A stretch of 64,000 nucleotides of DNA, taken from NCBI RefSeq assembly GCF_029909975.1, contig NZ_CP094516.1, forward strand, positions 6,798,501 to 6,862,500, in the 5' to 3' direction. The notes under the pieces are model-generated. The model was not told the origin of the DNA. It saw only the letters and a list, made by a program, of their open reading frames with translations, and made no database searches. Shown here in pieces: positions 30,667 to 39,411 of this stretch. The stretch is from Bradyrhizobium sp. ISRA430. Lineage in GTDB: Bacteria; Pseudomonadota; Alphaproteobacteria; Rhizobiales; Xanthobacteraceae. Positions within the stretch are counted from its first letter, which is position 1. Each line of letters begins with the position of its first letter. A program made the translations under genes and the position numbers.

Positions 30667-30774
30667 TGGCCTTGCGAAGCCCGGATACTCCAGCTCGTAT
30701 CGGCATATTGTGAGAGCCGCAACGCGAGAATGAATGCCAAGCCATGGAGCTCTGCGTGAGAATGACGACGTATC

Positions 30775-30790
30775 TGTCGCATCGTCAACA
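30775..30790 (+). promoter_or_regulatory. NifA upstream activator sequence of nifB
   Basis: Exact TGT-CGCATCGTCA-ACA, 88 bases before the -24 element. Confidence 0.8.
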
Positions 30791-30878
30791 AGCGCATCAT
30801 TGCTGTTCTTCCATGCGCCAGCGACGATCGTTTCCGCTAACTCGTTGGCGTATGGCTGCAATTTCATCGTCTCCGCCA

Positions 30879-30894
30879 TGGCATGCAAGTTGCT
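30879..30894 (+). promoter_or_regulatory. Sigma54 promoter of nifB
   Basis: TGGCAT-GCAAG-TTGCT, one mismatch to consensus, 63 bases before nifB. Confidence 0.9.
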
Positions 30895-30957
30895 ACTCAG
30901 CTTCTTGAGGCTCGCTCACGGATGGTCCTGGGGGGCCGATGATGCCTGCAGGGAAAA

Positions 30958-32511
30958 ATGAAAATGAACGCGGTCGTCGAACGCGAAAAATATGTCAAAG
31001 CTGCAGTGGATAGCGGCAAGATGATGCAGTCCGCCGCCTGCCGCGCTTCGGCCAAGACCGGGCAGGCGAGCTGCGGCTCGCAGGCAGGTCAAGGCGATCT
31101 GCCGACCGAAATCTGGGAAAAGGTCAAGAACCATCCCTGCTACAGCGAAGAAGCGCATCATCATTACGCCCGCATGCATGTCGCTGTCGCGCCTGCCTGC
31201 AACATGCAGTGCAATTACTGCAACCGAAAATACGACTGCGCTAATGAATCGCGTCCGGGTGTGGTGAGCGAGAAGCTCACCCCTGAGCAGGCGGTAAGAA
31301 AAGTGCTCGCGGTCGCAACCACCATTCCGCAGATGACGGTGCTTGGCATCGCTGGTCCCGGCGATCCCCTGGCCAATCCAGCAAAGACGTTCAAGACGTT
31401 CGAGCTGGTCGCCAAGGCGGCTCCCGACATCAAGCTGTGTCTGTCAACCAACGGACTGACTCTGCCGGACCATATTGATACCATCGCCAGGTCCAAAATT
31501 GACCACGTCACCATCACCATCAACATGATCGATCCCGAAATCGGCGCCAAGATCTATCCGTGGATCTTCTTCAACTACAAGCGCTACACCGGCATCGACG
31601 CGGCAAGGATACTCACCTCTCGCCAGCTGCAAGGCCTCGAGATGCTCAGCGAACGGGGTATCCTGTGCAAGGTCAACTCGGTGATGATCCCAAACATCAA
31701 CGACGACCACCTGGTCGAGGTCAACAAGGCGGTGAAGTCGCGCGGTGCCTTCCTTCACAATATCATGCCGCTGATCTCCGCGCCCGAGCACGGCACAGTA
31801 TTTGGTCTCAACGGTCAGCGCGGACCGACGGCGCAGGAATTGAAGGCGCTGCAAGATGCTTGCGAAGGAGAGATAAAAATGATGCGGCATTGCCGCCAGT
31901 GCCGCGCCGATGCGGTCGGTCTACTCGGGCAGAATCGCAGCGCAGAGTTCACCACCGATCAGGTCATGAAGATGGACGTCCAATATGACTTAGAGATGCG
32001 CAAGGCATATCAGGGCAGGGTAGAGGATGAGCGTGCCGCCAAAGTCGCGGCTGCCCAAAAGGAGCTTGCGGAATTTGCCGGAGAGATGAGCGCGATCACT
32101 CTTCTAGTGGCCGTCGCAACCAAGGGCTCGGGGTTGATCAACGAGCACTTTGGGCATGCAAAGGAATTCCAGGTGTACGAACTTTCTACATCCGGCGCCA
32201 AATTCGTCGGCCACCGCCGCGTGGACGTTTACTGCCTGGGCGGTTATGGCGAGGAGGACAGGCTTTCCGCCATCATGCGTGGCATCCATGACTGCCATGC
32301 GGTCTTCGTGTCCAAGATCGGCGGCTGCCCGAAAAGCAATCTGATCAAGGCGGGGATCGAGCCGGTCGATCAATACGCCCATGAGTTCATTGAGAAGTCG
32401 GCGATCGCCTGGTTCAAATCCTATCTGGACAAGGTCAAACGCGGGGAGATCCAGCACGTGCAGCGCGGCGACGCCGCGATCCGGCAAGGATCTCTGATCT
32501 CTGCAGCGTAA
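30958..32511 (+). CDS. nifB: Nitrogenase cofactor biosynthesis protein NifB
   Basis: A 517-residue NifB, the radical-SAM enzyme that inserts the central carbide and forms NifB-co. The SAM cluster motif CNMQCNYC is near residue 81; additional cluster ligands are in the N-terminal cysteines and [10 protein letters not shown]. The C-terminal third (about 385-490) is a NifX-like cofactor-binding domain ([16 protein letters not shown]). Start at 30958, or ATG at 30964 after AGGGA. Own NifA site and sigma54 promoter. Confidence 0.97.
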   Translation: MKMNAVVEREKYVKAAVDSGKMMQSAACRASAKTGQASCGSQAGQGDLPTEIWEKVKNHPCYSEEAHHHYARMHVAVAPACNMQCNYCNRKYDCANESRPGVVSEKLTPEQAVRKVLAVATTIPQMTVLGIAGPGDPLANPAKTFKTFELVAKAAPDIKLCLSTNGLTLPDHIDTIARSKIDHVTITINMIDPEIGAKIYPWIFFNYKRYTGIDAARILTSRQLQGLEMLSERGILCKVNSVMIPNINDDHLVEVNKAVKSRGAFLHNIMPLISAPEHGTVFGLNGQRGPTAQELKALQDACEGEIKMMRHCRQCRADAVGLLGQNRSAEFTTDQVMKMDVQYDLEMRKAYQGRVEDERAAKVAAAQKELAEFAGEMSAITLLVAVATKGSGLINEHFGHAKEFQVYELSTSGAKFVGHRRVDVYCLGGYGEEDRLSAIMRGIHDCHAVFVSKIGGCPKSNLIKAGIEPVDQYAHEFIEKSAIAWFKSYLDKVKRGEIQHVQRGDAAIRQGSLISAA

Positions 32512-32521
32512 GGGGGAATAT

Positions 32522-32746
32522 GTGCCATTCAAGATCATTGCCTCGCAGTGTACGAGCTGCTCAGCCTGCGAACCCTTATGCCCGAACGTTGCTATCTCGG
32601 AGAAGGGGGGAAGCTTTGTCATTGAAGCGGCGAAATGCACTGAATGTGTAGGCTATTTCGACGAGCCGCAATGTGTCGCAGCCTGTCCGGTCGACAATAC
32701 ATGCGTAGTTGACACGTCCTTGCCTCGCTACCAGGCGCCAGCCTAA
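32522..32746 (+). CDS. frxA: 2[4Fe-4S] ferredoxin FrxA/FdxN
   Basis: A 74-residue ferredoxin with [12 protein letters not shown] and [18 protein letters not shown], the nif-type insertion in the second motif. It starts with GTG ten bases after nifB. FdxN-type ferredoxins feed electrons to NifB. Similar in sequence to the ferredoxin at 10808. Confidence 0.93.
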   Translation: MPFKIIASQCTSCSACEPLCPNVAISEKGGSFVIEAAKCTECVGYFDEPQCVAACPVDNTCVVDTSLPRYQAPA

Positions 32747-33096
32747 AGCGTGAACCCCATGAGCGGCATGCCAAGAGCTGGTGCTGAAAACGTCGCAAGC
32801 TTCGTGCTGCGCGTTGGCGGCGGCGCAGGCGCCGACGTTCGGTCCTCCATCACGGACGACGACTGCGCTGCATTGTCCTGCGATCGTGCTGTTGCTGGTC
32901 GGCAGCACGGCCCTGGTGGGCATTTCATTCCGCGCGACGGTCCAAAGGCGCTTCGCGATGCCGAGAGCGGCCTTCTAGGCAGCGCTGCCATCGTCAATGT
33001 GACTGACGATGCCGCGCGAGGATGAAGTGATCCAGGATCTCGCCTGGGCGAGGCGGCCCCCGCATCTCTAAAGGAGCGATGCATGAGGCGCGGTAC
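32747..33096. other. Intergenic region frxA-nifZ
   Basis: About 350 bases. I find no gene and no clear promoter; an open frame at 32750-33025 has no recognisable domain. AAGGAG at 33071 lies before an alternative nifZ ATG at 33079, but only two bases away. Confidence 0.4.
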
Positions 33097-33411
33097 ATGA
33101 ACAGCATCGTTCGCGACAGCGACGTCGTCGAGCTCAGCGAGCCGCCTGTCTTCAGCTTTGGCCAAAAGGTGCGAGCCAATCGCACCATCCGCAACGATGG
33201 CACCTATCCCGGCAAGGAGATTGGCGACGTTTTAGTCAAGAAGGGAGAGGTGGGTTACGTCGTCTCGATCGGCACATTCCTGCAGCAATTCTACATCTAC
33301 GGCGTCGAGTTTTTGGAAAGCGGTTACCGCGTTGGCATGAAGCGCAAGGAACTAGAGCCGGTGGACGCCTGCGAGGAGATCGATGATCTGCCATTGCCGG
33401 AGGAGTCATGA
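33097..33411 (+). CDS. nifZ: NifZ family protein
   Basis: A 104-residue NifZ, which helps mature the second P-cluster of the MoFe protein. Core: PPVFSFGQKVRANRTIRNDG, then EVGYVVSIGTFLQQFYIYGV. The ATG at 33097 has GAGG eight bases upstream; an ATG at 33079 would add six residues. Four-base overlap with a second, shorter NifZ-domain gene. Confidence 0.92.
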   Translation: MNSIVRDSDVVELSEPPVFSFGQKVRANRTIRNDGTYPGKEIGDVLVKKGEVGYVVSIGTFLQQFYIYGVEFLESGYRVGMKRKELEPVDACEEIDDLPLPEES

Positions 33412-33647
33412 CGCAGCCCGGCTTTCCGAAATATCGGCGGGGCCAGCGGGTCAAAACCGCAGTCGACCTCATCAACGACCACTCATTTCCCGATACGGAG
33501 CCCGAGGGAGTCTTGCTCGCCGCCGGAGCGACCGGCGAGATCATCAACGTCGCGATCCATACCGAAGCGAACATGCCGATCTATATTGTCGATTTTGGTG
33601 AGCAGCTGCTCATCGGCTGTCTTGAAGAAGAAATCACAATGCTTTGA
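33408..33647 (+). CDS. Second NifZ-domain protein
   Basis: A 79-residue protein whose fold-defining segments (FPKYRRGQRVKTAVDLIND, then ATGEIINVAIHTEANMPIYI) resemble the NifZ domain. It starts within the nifZ stop (ATGA), so the two are co-translated. Rhizobial clusters often carry NifZ-domain doublets; a split role is possible but unknown. Confidence 0.8.
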   Translation: MTQPGFPKYRRGQRVKTAVDLINDHSFPDTEPEGVLLAAGATGEIINVAIHTEANMPIYIVDFGEQLLIGCLEEEITML

Positions 33648-33662
33648 ATGGAGGCTTTCGCC

Positions 33663-34022
33663 ATGAATGCTGCGCTGATGAGAAAGGTAAAGGCCGGGCT
33701 GGTGCCTCACCCCAACGAGCTCGATCGCAAACGGATCGAGCGCGGCTTGAGCTCGCGCAAGCGCTATCTCTACGTCTCGCCGAACGTGACGCCGGTGAGG
33801 GGCGGCTACCTCGTCGAGAGCCCCTGTTGCTCGCGCAACATCGACAAGGATGGCGCTCTCATCGATGTCGCGCTGATTCTTTATGATGCCGTGAGCGGGA
33901 TCTGGAAGCTGTTTCGCAAGAACCACGCGCGAGGAATCTGGGAATTTTACAGCCTTTACCATCGGTTGACTTCTGCAATCGACGAATTGAATGCGGATCC
34001 GGAGCGTCTGTTCTGGCAATGA
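33663..34022 (+). CDS. Nif-cluster protein resembling DUF3024
   Basis: A 119-residue protein of unknown function. The C-terminal half (about 45-119) is rich in aromatic residues (LILYDAVSGIWKLF, then WEFYSLYHRLTSAIDEL, ending DPERLFWQ), a pattern I associate with DUF3024. A conserved CC pair lies in VESPCCSRNI. The start is set by GGAGG nine bases before the ATG at 33663; the ATG at 33648 lies inside that Shine-Dalgarno. Confidence 0.75.
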   Translation: MNAALMRKVKAGLVPHPNELDRKRIERGLSSRKRYLYVSPNVTPVRGGYLVESPCCSRNIDKDGALIDVALILYDAVSGIWKLFRKNHARGIWEFYSLYHRLTSAIDELNADPERLFWQ

Positions 34023-34056
34023 CGCCCCGCCTTTCACGAGTCATAGAGGAGCCACG

Positions 34057-34326
34057 ATGGCGCTCACCGCGGAGGAATTGATCGAAATCGAGCGGTTGCT
34101 TGCAGCCGATGGCGCCGAGATGGGTCCGTTTGTCGAGCTGCGGCGCCGCTTTCCTCAGTTTGCTTGGGTGTGCTGTGATGCGTCGGATGTGGCGGATCAG
34201 CCGTTCCGGCAGTTTCCGCGTTTCGACCTTCATCTGATCGATGGATCGGATCACTGCGTGCAGATTACGGCCGATCCGACGCGGGCGACCGGCATCGTAT
34301 TGGCCAAAAGGAATGTTGGACGGTGA
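34057..34326 (+). CDS. Nif-cluster protein resembling DUF6129
   Basis: An 89-residue acidic protein of a family repeatedly found in nif clusters (I recall DUF6129). Recognised by the pattern MALTAEELIEIERLLAADG, then FDLHLIDGSDHCVQITADP ending in ATGIVLAKR. No known activity. GAGGAG precedes the ATG. Its stop overlaps the GTG start of the DegT-family gene by four bases. Confidence 0.75.
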   Translation: MALTAEELIEIERLLAADGAEMGPFVELRRRFPQFAWVCCDASDVADQPFRQFPRFDLHLIDGSDHCVQITADPTRATGIVLAKRNVGR

Positions 34327-35522
34327 CCACTGAACTAGCAGAGTATCGGCTTGATGGCGCGCACACTGTGGAGGAGAATGCATCATTCATTCCACTGTCC
34401 GATCCTGATATCACCTTCGCCGAGCTCTCTGCCGTGAAAACGCTGATGTGTTCGCCGCAAATCTCCAACGGGCGGATCACTGAGGCGTTTGAGCACGCTT
34501 TCGCCGCCTATCTTGGCCGCAAGTATGCCGTTGCGGTCTCGAGTGGTACCATCGGGCTCCTCCTTGCGCTGAGGGCGCTCGGCATTGGCCCGGGGCAGGA
34601 GGTTATCGCCTCGCCCTACTCCTTTCGTGAGACCGCGCATGCCATCAGTCTCGCAGGCGCACGAGCGGTATTTGCAGATATCGACTATTGGTCGGGAGCA
34701 TTAGTCCCAGCGAAGGCCGAAGAGCGCATCACGGCCAACACGCGGGCGATTGTTGCCGGCAATCCCAACGGTCATCCAGCGCCATGGTCGGAGCTGCGCG
34801 CGGTCGCGCAGCGCCATCAGCTGCTGCTTTTGGAGGATTCCACCGAGGCGATCGGATCGAGCTATAAGGGTGAGCTCGCCGGCCGGTTTGGCGACATCGC
34901 GGTGTTCGACTTTGCTCAGCCGGTGGCCCTAACCTGTGGCGAAGGCGCAATGGTGGTGACCGACGATATCGACATCGCGGTCGGCTTGCGTCGCCATCGC
35001 GCCCATCGCCTGGACGAGCGATCCTCCGTTGTTGTCGGTAGCACGGCACCTTATCAGGCCGGCATGAGCGATCTCACGGCTGCCTTGGGTCTAGCGCAAC
35101 TCAAGCGTCTCGATGAAATTCTGGAGCGGCGTCGGTTGGTCGAGCAGCTTTATAACGCGCATATGCAATCATTTGAGGGCATCAAGCCGCCTTATGTTGG
35201 CCCCGATGTGACCGAGGTGAACTGGTTGCTTTATCTCGTTCATCTGGGGACACGCTTTACGCGATCGGGGCGCGACGCCATTATCGATGATCTGCGCGGC
35301 GCAAAGGTTGAATGCGCCGCCTATAGCCAGCCGCTGCACTTGCAACGCCACTACTTTGACTTCGGCTATCGGCGTGGCGATTTCCTGGTTGCGGAAAAAA
35401 TATCCGATCGCGCTCTGGCGCTTCCGTTTCACACCCATCTCACGAACAAGCAGATCGAATTTATCGTCGAGACCATGAAAGATGCGTCGATCAACGTGGG
35501 AGCGGGTGCAGCGATTTACTGA
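34323..35522 (+). CDS. DegT/DnrJ/EryC1-family protein lacking the PLP lysine
   Basis: A 399-residue fold-type I aminotransferase homologue of the DegT/EryC1 family (AVAVSSGTIGLLLALRALGI, EVIASPYSFRETAHA, LLLEDSTEAIGSSY). The Asp that contacts the PLP ring nitrogen is kept (Asp172). The lysine that forms the Schiff base should lie seven residues into FxFxxxKxxxxGEGG; here the segment reads FDFAQPVALTCGEG, with Val201 at that place. It is therefore unlikely to be an ordinary aminotransferase. GTG start coupled to the DUF6129-like gene. The function in the nif cluster is unknown. Confidence 0.85.
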   Translation: MTTELAEYRLDGAHTVEENASFIPLSDPDITFAELSAVKTLMCSPQISNGRITEAFEHAFAAYLGRKYAVAVSSGTIGLLLALRALGIGPGQEVIASPYSFRETAHAISLAGARAVFADIDYWSGALVPAKAEERITANTRAIVAGNPNGHPAPWSELRAVAQRHQLLLLEDSTEAIGSSYKGELAGRFGDIAVFDFAQPVALTCGEGAMVVTDDIDIAVGLRRHRAHRLDERSSVVVGSTAPYQAGMSDLTAALGLAQLKRLDEILERRRLVEQLYNAHMQSFEGIKPPYVGPDVTEVNWLLYLVHLGTRFTRSGRDAIIDDLRGAKVECAAYSQPLHLQRHYFDFGYRRGDFLVAEKISDRALALPFHTHLTNKQIEFIVETMKDASINVGAGAAIY

Positions 35523-35810
35523 GATGCTCGTCATCCACGACACGGAAGAGCGAGGATTGAACTGCGATGATCGTAGTTTTTCTCATCGCGAGAGATGAGC
35601 CAACGGACCGAGGATATGTCGTTTGTGGCAGCGTTGCCGGGCACACATCGTGATCCACATGGCGGGAGCGCGCCGGATCCCGCTGGAGGCATGCACTCGT
35701 CTTAAGGCCGCAAGAGAAATGCTCAAAAAGTGCCTGAAACCAAGCACATCACAGTCGAGATTCTCGGTGTCCGCTCAGGATCTTTCGAGTTACCAAAACA
35801 GGGGATCGGT
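35523..35810. other. Intergenic region
   Basis: No gene or recognisable promoter. An in-frame GTG at 35730 could extend the next gene by 27 residues. Confidence 0.4.
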
Positions 35811-36032
35811 ATGAACTCGCAACAAGTCATCATCCACGTCCGCTTCGGTCCGAACGGGAGGGTGATCCAAATCAGCGAGCGTCCGGCGAAGCTCACGCCG
35901 AACCAGTGGTTTGATGTCCTCAACGCCCGTGCCAGCTCGGCTTATCGGCCGCTCGCTCGTGGCCGTGGGATTTTTCAGCTGAGCCGGACTGCGATCGAAG
36001 CCTTCAAGCAGGAAACTGCGAGGCTGGGATGA
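35811..36032 (+). CDS. Small nif-cluster protein of unknown function
   Basis: 73 residues starting MNSQQVIIHVRFGPNGRVIQ; soluble and basic at the C-terminus, no cysteines. It overlaps the Rieske gene by four bases (ATGA), which argues for a real, co-translated gene. I do not recognise the family. The GTG at 35730 is an alternative start giving 100 residues. Confidence 0.65.
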   Translation: MNSQQVIIHVRFGPNGRVIQISERPAKLTPNQWFDVLNARASSAYRPLARGRGIFQLSRTAIEAFKQETARLG

Positions 36033-36502
36033 GCGAACCAATAATCGGCAACCTGATGAGCGATCACATCGAGGTTTTTGTCGTCTGTCCGGCCGATGCC
36101 ATCGAGCGGAGTGGGGCCATGGGCTTTAGCCTGTCGCGGATCGATGATAGGGGCGAGAGCCGGCCGTTTCCAATTATTGTGGTGCGCACCTTCGGCAACG
36201 ACTATTTTGGTTACGTCAATCGTTGTCCGCATGAGAGCGTCTGGCTCAACATCGGCTGCGGTGCGTTTTTCTCGGCGGACCGCTCCTTTCTCAGATGCGG
36301 CCGGCACGGTGCAAGATTCGAGATCGACACTGGGATGTGCATCGACGGCCCCTGCGATGGACAATCGCTTGAGCCGCTAGCGCTCGCCGTGATCGAAGGT
36401 GACGTCTGCCTGTGCGGCGTCAAGCTCCTGGAGGACGATCGGTTTGCCGACCCGTTCGGGGACAGCGACGAAACCATGGATATCACGATCCATCCGGACT
36501 AA
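36029..36502 (+). CDS. Second nif-associated Rieske [2Fe-2S] protein
   Basis: 157 residues with Rieske ligands CPHES (about 70) and CGRHG (about 91). It shares with the protein at 26488 the lead-in PFPIIVVR/PWSIIVVR, GYVN and the tail GPC-G-L-P-ALAV-GD-C--GV-L-EDD, so the two are paralogues. A longer N-terminus and an acidic C-terminal tail distinguish it. Small soluble electron carrier, partner unknown. Confidence 0.85.
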   Translation: MSEPIIGNLMSDHIEVFVVCPADAIERSGAMGFSLSRIDDRGESRPFPIIVVRTFGNDYFGYVNRCPHESVWLNIGCGAFFSADRSFLRCGRHGARFEIDTGMCIDGPCDGQSLEPLALAVIEGDVCLCGVKLLEDDRFADPFGDSDETMDITIHPD

Positions 36503-36524
36503 CGGCCCTATCGCATTGTTGTGC

Positions 36525-36719
36525 TCAAGCTGCATGAGGCGCTTTGCCGTCGGACGAGGCCATCGTACTCGTGAGCGTTGGCAGATGCGTGTCACGGCTT
36601 TTGATTTGTGAAAAAAAGCGGGCACCTCGCCGGATTGCGGCCTTGCACTCCGCGACCTCCGCCGCACCAACAAGCTGCTCTTGCGCTGGCTCGTCAAATC
36701 GAGCCGGCAGGCGGGACAT
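36525..36719 (-). CDS. Possible small gene behind a sigma54-type promoter
   Basis: 64 residues starting MSRLPARFDEPAQEQLVG, with TAGGAAG before the ATG and a sigma54-type promoter about 180 bases upstream on the same strand. No family recognised. Support comes only from the promoter and a protein-like composition. Confidence 0.3.
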   Translation of the reverse strand: MSRLPARFDEPAQEQLVGAAEVAECKAAIRRGARFFSQIKSRDTHLPTLTSTMASSDGKAPHAA

Positions 36720-36898
36720 GCTTCCTACCGCCGGCGATATGTTTGAGCGGGAAATGCCCCCGGCGGCTGGAAGTTCGCCGAGGGCATCGTCTGGGCTGAG
36801 AGAATGGCGGGACCCAGACTGACAGGACCGTTTGGGCAGGAGGAATGACGATCCTGTGTCAGAAGGCCGGCCGGCGCGGCTGGCGTTACTGCCGGCGG

Positions 36899-36914
36899 TG
36901 CAACTGCCATGCCA
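36899..36914 (-). promoter_or_regulatory. Sigma54-type promoter, minus strand
   Basis: Read on the minus strand, TGGCAT-GGCAG-TTGCA, one base off consensus. No exact NifA site is found within 200 bases upstream. Confidence 0.6.
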
Positions 36915-37411
36915 AACCTCCGTTCGTGCGACGCCCTTAGCGAATGGCGTCACCATCGTCAGCTAGGGCCGGTTAGGAGCAAATGCATTAATGAGCACGT
37001 GCTCGTTGTTCCGCATTTGCCGCTGCAAGCGCGTCTTGACGTGTATCGAGCGAAGCGTGGGCCAAATCTGGGGCCGCTGTGTTGCCGGTTTAACGTTGCT
37101 GCCGATGGGGATTGCGACCGGCTTGGTCTGCAGCCTCAAAGCTGGCTCGGCGATCGTCCCTGCCTCGTTGGGCTCTCGCGACAGGCGATATCTGTTGAGT
37201 AAACGATAGATGAGCAGCGGCGGAACGCAGCGTCCAGCTTCAGGGCGAAAAAGATGCTGTGGGCTCGCGTCGGTCAATGCGGCTAGCCGATCATCCATGG
37301 CAGAACAGAGCGCTCGATTCACCGCGCGATCGTCGAGCTCCTCGCTAGGCGGCTCGAGGGTCATGAAGATCGCTGATCATTCCAAGATATGGTAGCGCAA
37401 GAGCTGGGCAA

Positions 37412-37434
37412 AATAACCGAGACTCTCGGTTATT
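37412..37434. repeat. Perfect 10-bp inverted repeat
   Basis: AATAACCGAG/CTCGGTTATT with a three-base loop. No T tract; could be an operator or a transcript hairpin. Confidence 0.75.
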
Positions 37435-37895
37435 CTGCATACGAACTGCAGAAGGTTGAAGCGGGAGGTCAAACGCTATGCGAGGTTTGTCGTGTCCGAA
37501 ACAGAAGCGAACGACATTGTCGCAACCTCGGCAATAATTGTGAGTCGCGCAAAGCAAGGGATCGTTGCAGAAACGAACGTTACGCATCTGGTGTGCAACT
37601 TGCTTTGGAGAAGTTGGATGGTGAGCAAGTGATGCAGGAGTAGAAAGATCGCGATGAGGGCAGAAGAGGTTGGAATTGATCAAGGAGGCTGCTCCGGACG
37701 CGAAGGTATCTATCGCTGATCTTCAGCGACGACAATCACGATGGCGCCCGCTCATTTCGCCTGCTTTGGCAAGCGCGAGTGGGAATCAGTAGCATCAATT
37801 GGTCGATGCCGCGTTTAATCGTAAGAGATTGTCGGGGCGATGTGCTCGCACCTTGTCTCTTCTCAGATGAAGCCCCTTGATCACAGGATAGGCGC

Positions 37896-38243
37896 ATGAA
37901 CTCAGAAACCGAATTCGAGCTTCCTCAACTTTATAGGCATCATGTCTTTGCCTGCAACACGCAGCGTCCGCCAACTCATCCGCACGGCAGCTGTGGCGCC
38001 TCCGGCGCGCAAGCCCTGTGGGATCGAATGGGCAAGGCGATCGAAGCGCAAGGCCTCAACGATATTGGCTTCACGATGGCAGGCTGCCTTGGCTTTTGTA
38101 ACTCTGGTCCCTTGATGGTCGTCTATCCCGATGGAGTGTGGTATCGCGCGACCACGCCTGAGGATGTTGACGAAATCGTAAACTCCCACCTCAAGCAGGG
38201 CAAACGTGTGGACCGCCTTGTGATGGTGCTAAAGCGAAGCTAG
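37896..38243 (+). CDS. Thioredoxin-like (Shethna-type) 2Fe-2S ferredoxin
   Basis: A 115-residue ferredoxin of the thioredoxin-fold 2Fe-2S class. The four cluster cysteines are likely those in HVFACNT, GSCGASGA and AGCLGFCNSGP; VVYPDGVWYR follows, as in FeSI/FdxD-type proteins of nitrogen fixers. Probably carries electrons or protects nitrogenase; the nif association is by location. The gene is isolated, with 1.4 kb of sparse sequence before it. Confidence 0.85.
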   Translation: MNSETEFELPQLYRHHVFACNTQRPPTHPHGSCGASGAQALWDRMGKAIEAQGLNDIGFTMAGCLGFCNSGPLMVVYPDGVWYRATTPEDVDEIVNSHLKQGKRVDRLVMVLKRS

Positions 38244-38550
38244 AGGTTTCGATTAACGGCCACTGGCCCGGGCTAGCAAGCATCGACGGATTGTCCGGCA
38301 ACGAGCTGGCCGCTCGGAGCTCGGATCGTCTGAGGTTGAGCGTAGCCCTCACGCCCCGGATCTGCGAACGGCAGGTCATTGACGTTGCCGCCCTTCTTCT
38401 CCGGCCCAATATGCAAATGGCGCCTTTGCAACGCGCGACGAAACAGCAATATGATCATATGCTGGGTCGATCTGTTGTGTACCGTCACTCCATGCCGCGC
38501 GATACGCAGCTCACAGCGAGAGCAATGCTGCGAATGGCTCCCCGCGTCTC

Positions 38551-38583
38551 GCGAGATGACGCGTCCTTGACGCGTCATCTCGC
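38551..38583. terminator. 15-bp perfect hairpin between convergent genes
   Basis: GCGAGATGACGCGTC and its exact complement around a CTT loop. It sits between the plus-strand ferredoxin (ends 38243) and minus-strand ompW (ends 38680) and may stop transcription from both sides, though there is no long T tract. Confidence 0.6.
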
Positions 38584-38679
38584 TCTGCTTGCACTGCGGT
38601 GAGGTTAGGGGACGCGCTCGATAAGCTCGCCGCGTCCGGGTTGATCAAAGGGATTCCCCTTTCTGGTCCTGTTCTAGCG

Positions 38680-39411
38680 TCAGAACTTGTAAGTGACGCC
38701 GCCGCTGACGAGCCATGGGTCGATGTTGGCGCGCCCGGTGACGGCAATCGCGTTGTTTACGGTCGCGGAGTACTCCGGCCGCAGCCATAGCTTCTTCACG
38801 TCAAAGTTGAGGCCCCAGTTACGATCAAGCATGTAATCGAAGCCGAATTGGACCGCCGCGCCGAATTGGTTGCTGATGCGCAAATCCGTCACGGCAAGAC
38901 CGGCGAGCGACGTGTTGGCTGCCGATTGGTTGAAGAATGCGGTGTAGTTGATGCCCGCGCCGATATAGGGCTTGAGCGCGCCGAAATCGGTGAAGTGATA
39001 TTGCAGGGTCAGTGTTGGCGGCAACAGCCAGGCTTGGCCGATATCGAGGCCAGTGAGCGCGCCATTGCCGCTGATGTGATGGCTGGTCACGCCTAGAATG
39101 AGTTCGGCGGCAACGTTTTTTGTGAAGAAATAGGTGATATCGAGCTCGGGTATGGCTTGATCGCTGATCGAAAGCCCAGAACTTGGTGAGGACAGCGAGG
39201 GCGCCCCGACGACGCTGACCGAGCTGCCTGCGGTATCCGGCAAAACGCCAAGCACGCGCAGGCGGATCATCCATGGATTGAAGGGTTCGATCGGGGGCGC
39301 TTTATAGTAGATCGGCGCCCGACCCAGATCCGCAGCCTGTACCGGGATGCTGGCCAACGAAGTCGCTAGCGCGAGGAGCGATGCCCTCGTCAGAACTGTC
39401 TTTGTTCTCAT
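38680..39411 (-). CDS. ompW: OmpW-family outer membrane protein
   Basis: 243 residues: signal peptide (MRTKTVLTRASLLALATS to about residue 27, cleavage near VQA), then an eight-stranded beta-barrel of OmpW type (YFFTKNVAAELILGVTSHHI, then LKPYIGAGINYTAFF), ending in VTYKF with a terminal Phe as barrel proteins do. OmpW forms a narrow hydrophobic channel. The ATG at 39411 has GGAG six bases upstream. A FixK/FNR box lies 74 bases upstream, so it is likely induced under low oxygen. Confidence 0.92.
   Translation of the reverse strand: MRTKTVLTRASLLALATSLASIPVQAADLGRAPIYYKAPPIEPFNPWMIRLRVLGVLPDTAGSSVSVVGAPSLSSPSSGLSISDQAIPELDITYFFTKNVAAELILGVTSHHISGNGALTGLDIGQAWLLPPTLTLQYHFTDFGALKPYIGAGINYTAFFNQSAANTSLAGLAVTDLRISNQFGAAVQFGFDYMLDRNWGLNFDVKKLWLRPEYSATVNNAIAVTGRANIDPWLVSGGVTYKF

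Larger units (their letters stand above)
36503..37895. other. Gene-poor 1.4-kb stretch
   Basis: Mostly without convincing genes. It holds a minus-strand sigma54-type promoter (36899-36914), a possible 64-residue minus-strand gene after it, and a perfect 10-bp inverted repeat at 37412-37434. Longer open frames (36963-37364 minus, 37389-37643 plus) show no domain I know. Confidence 0.5.
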
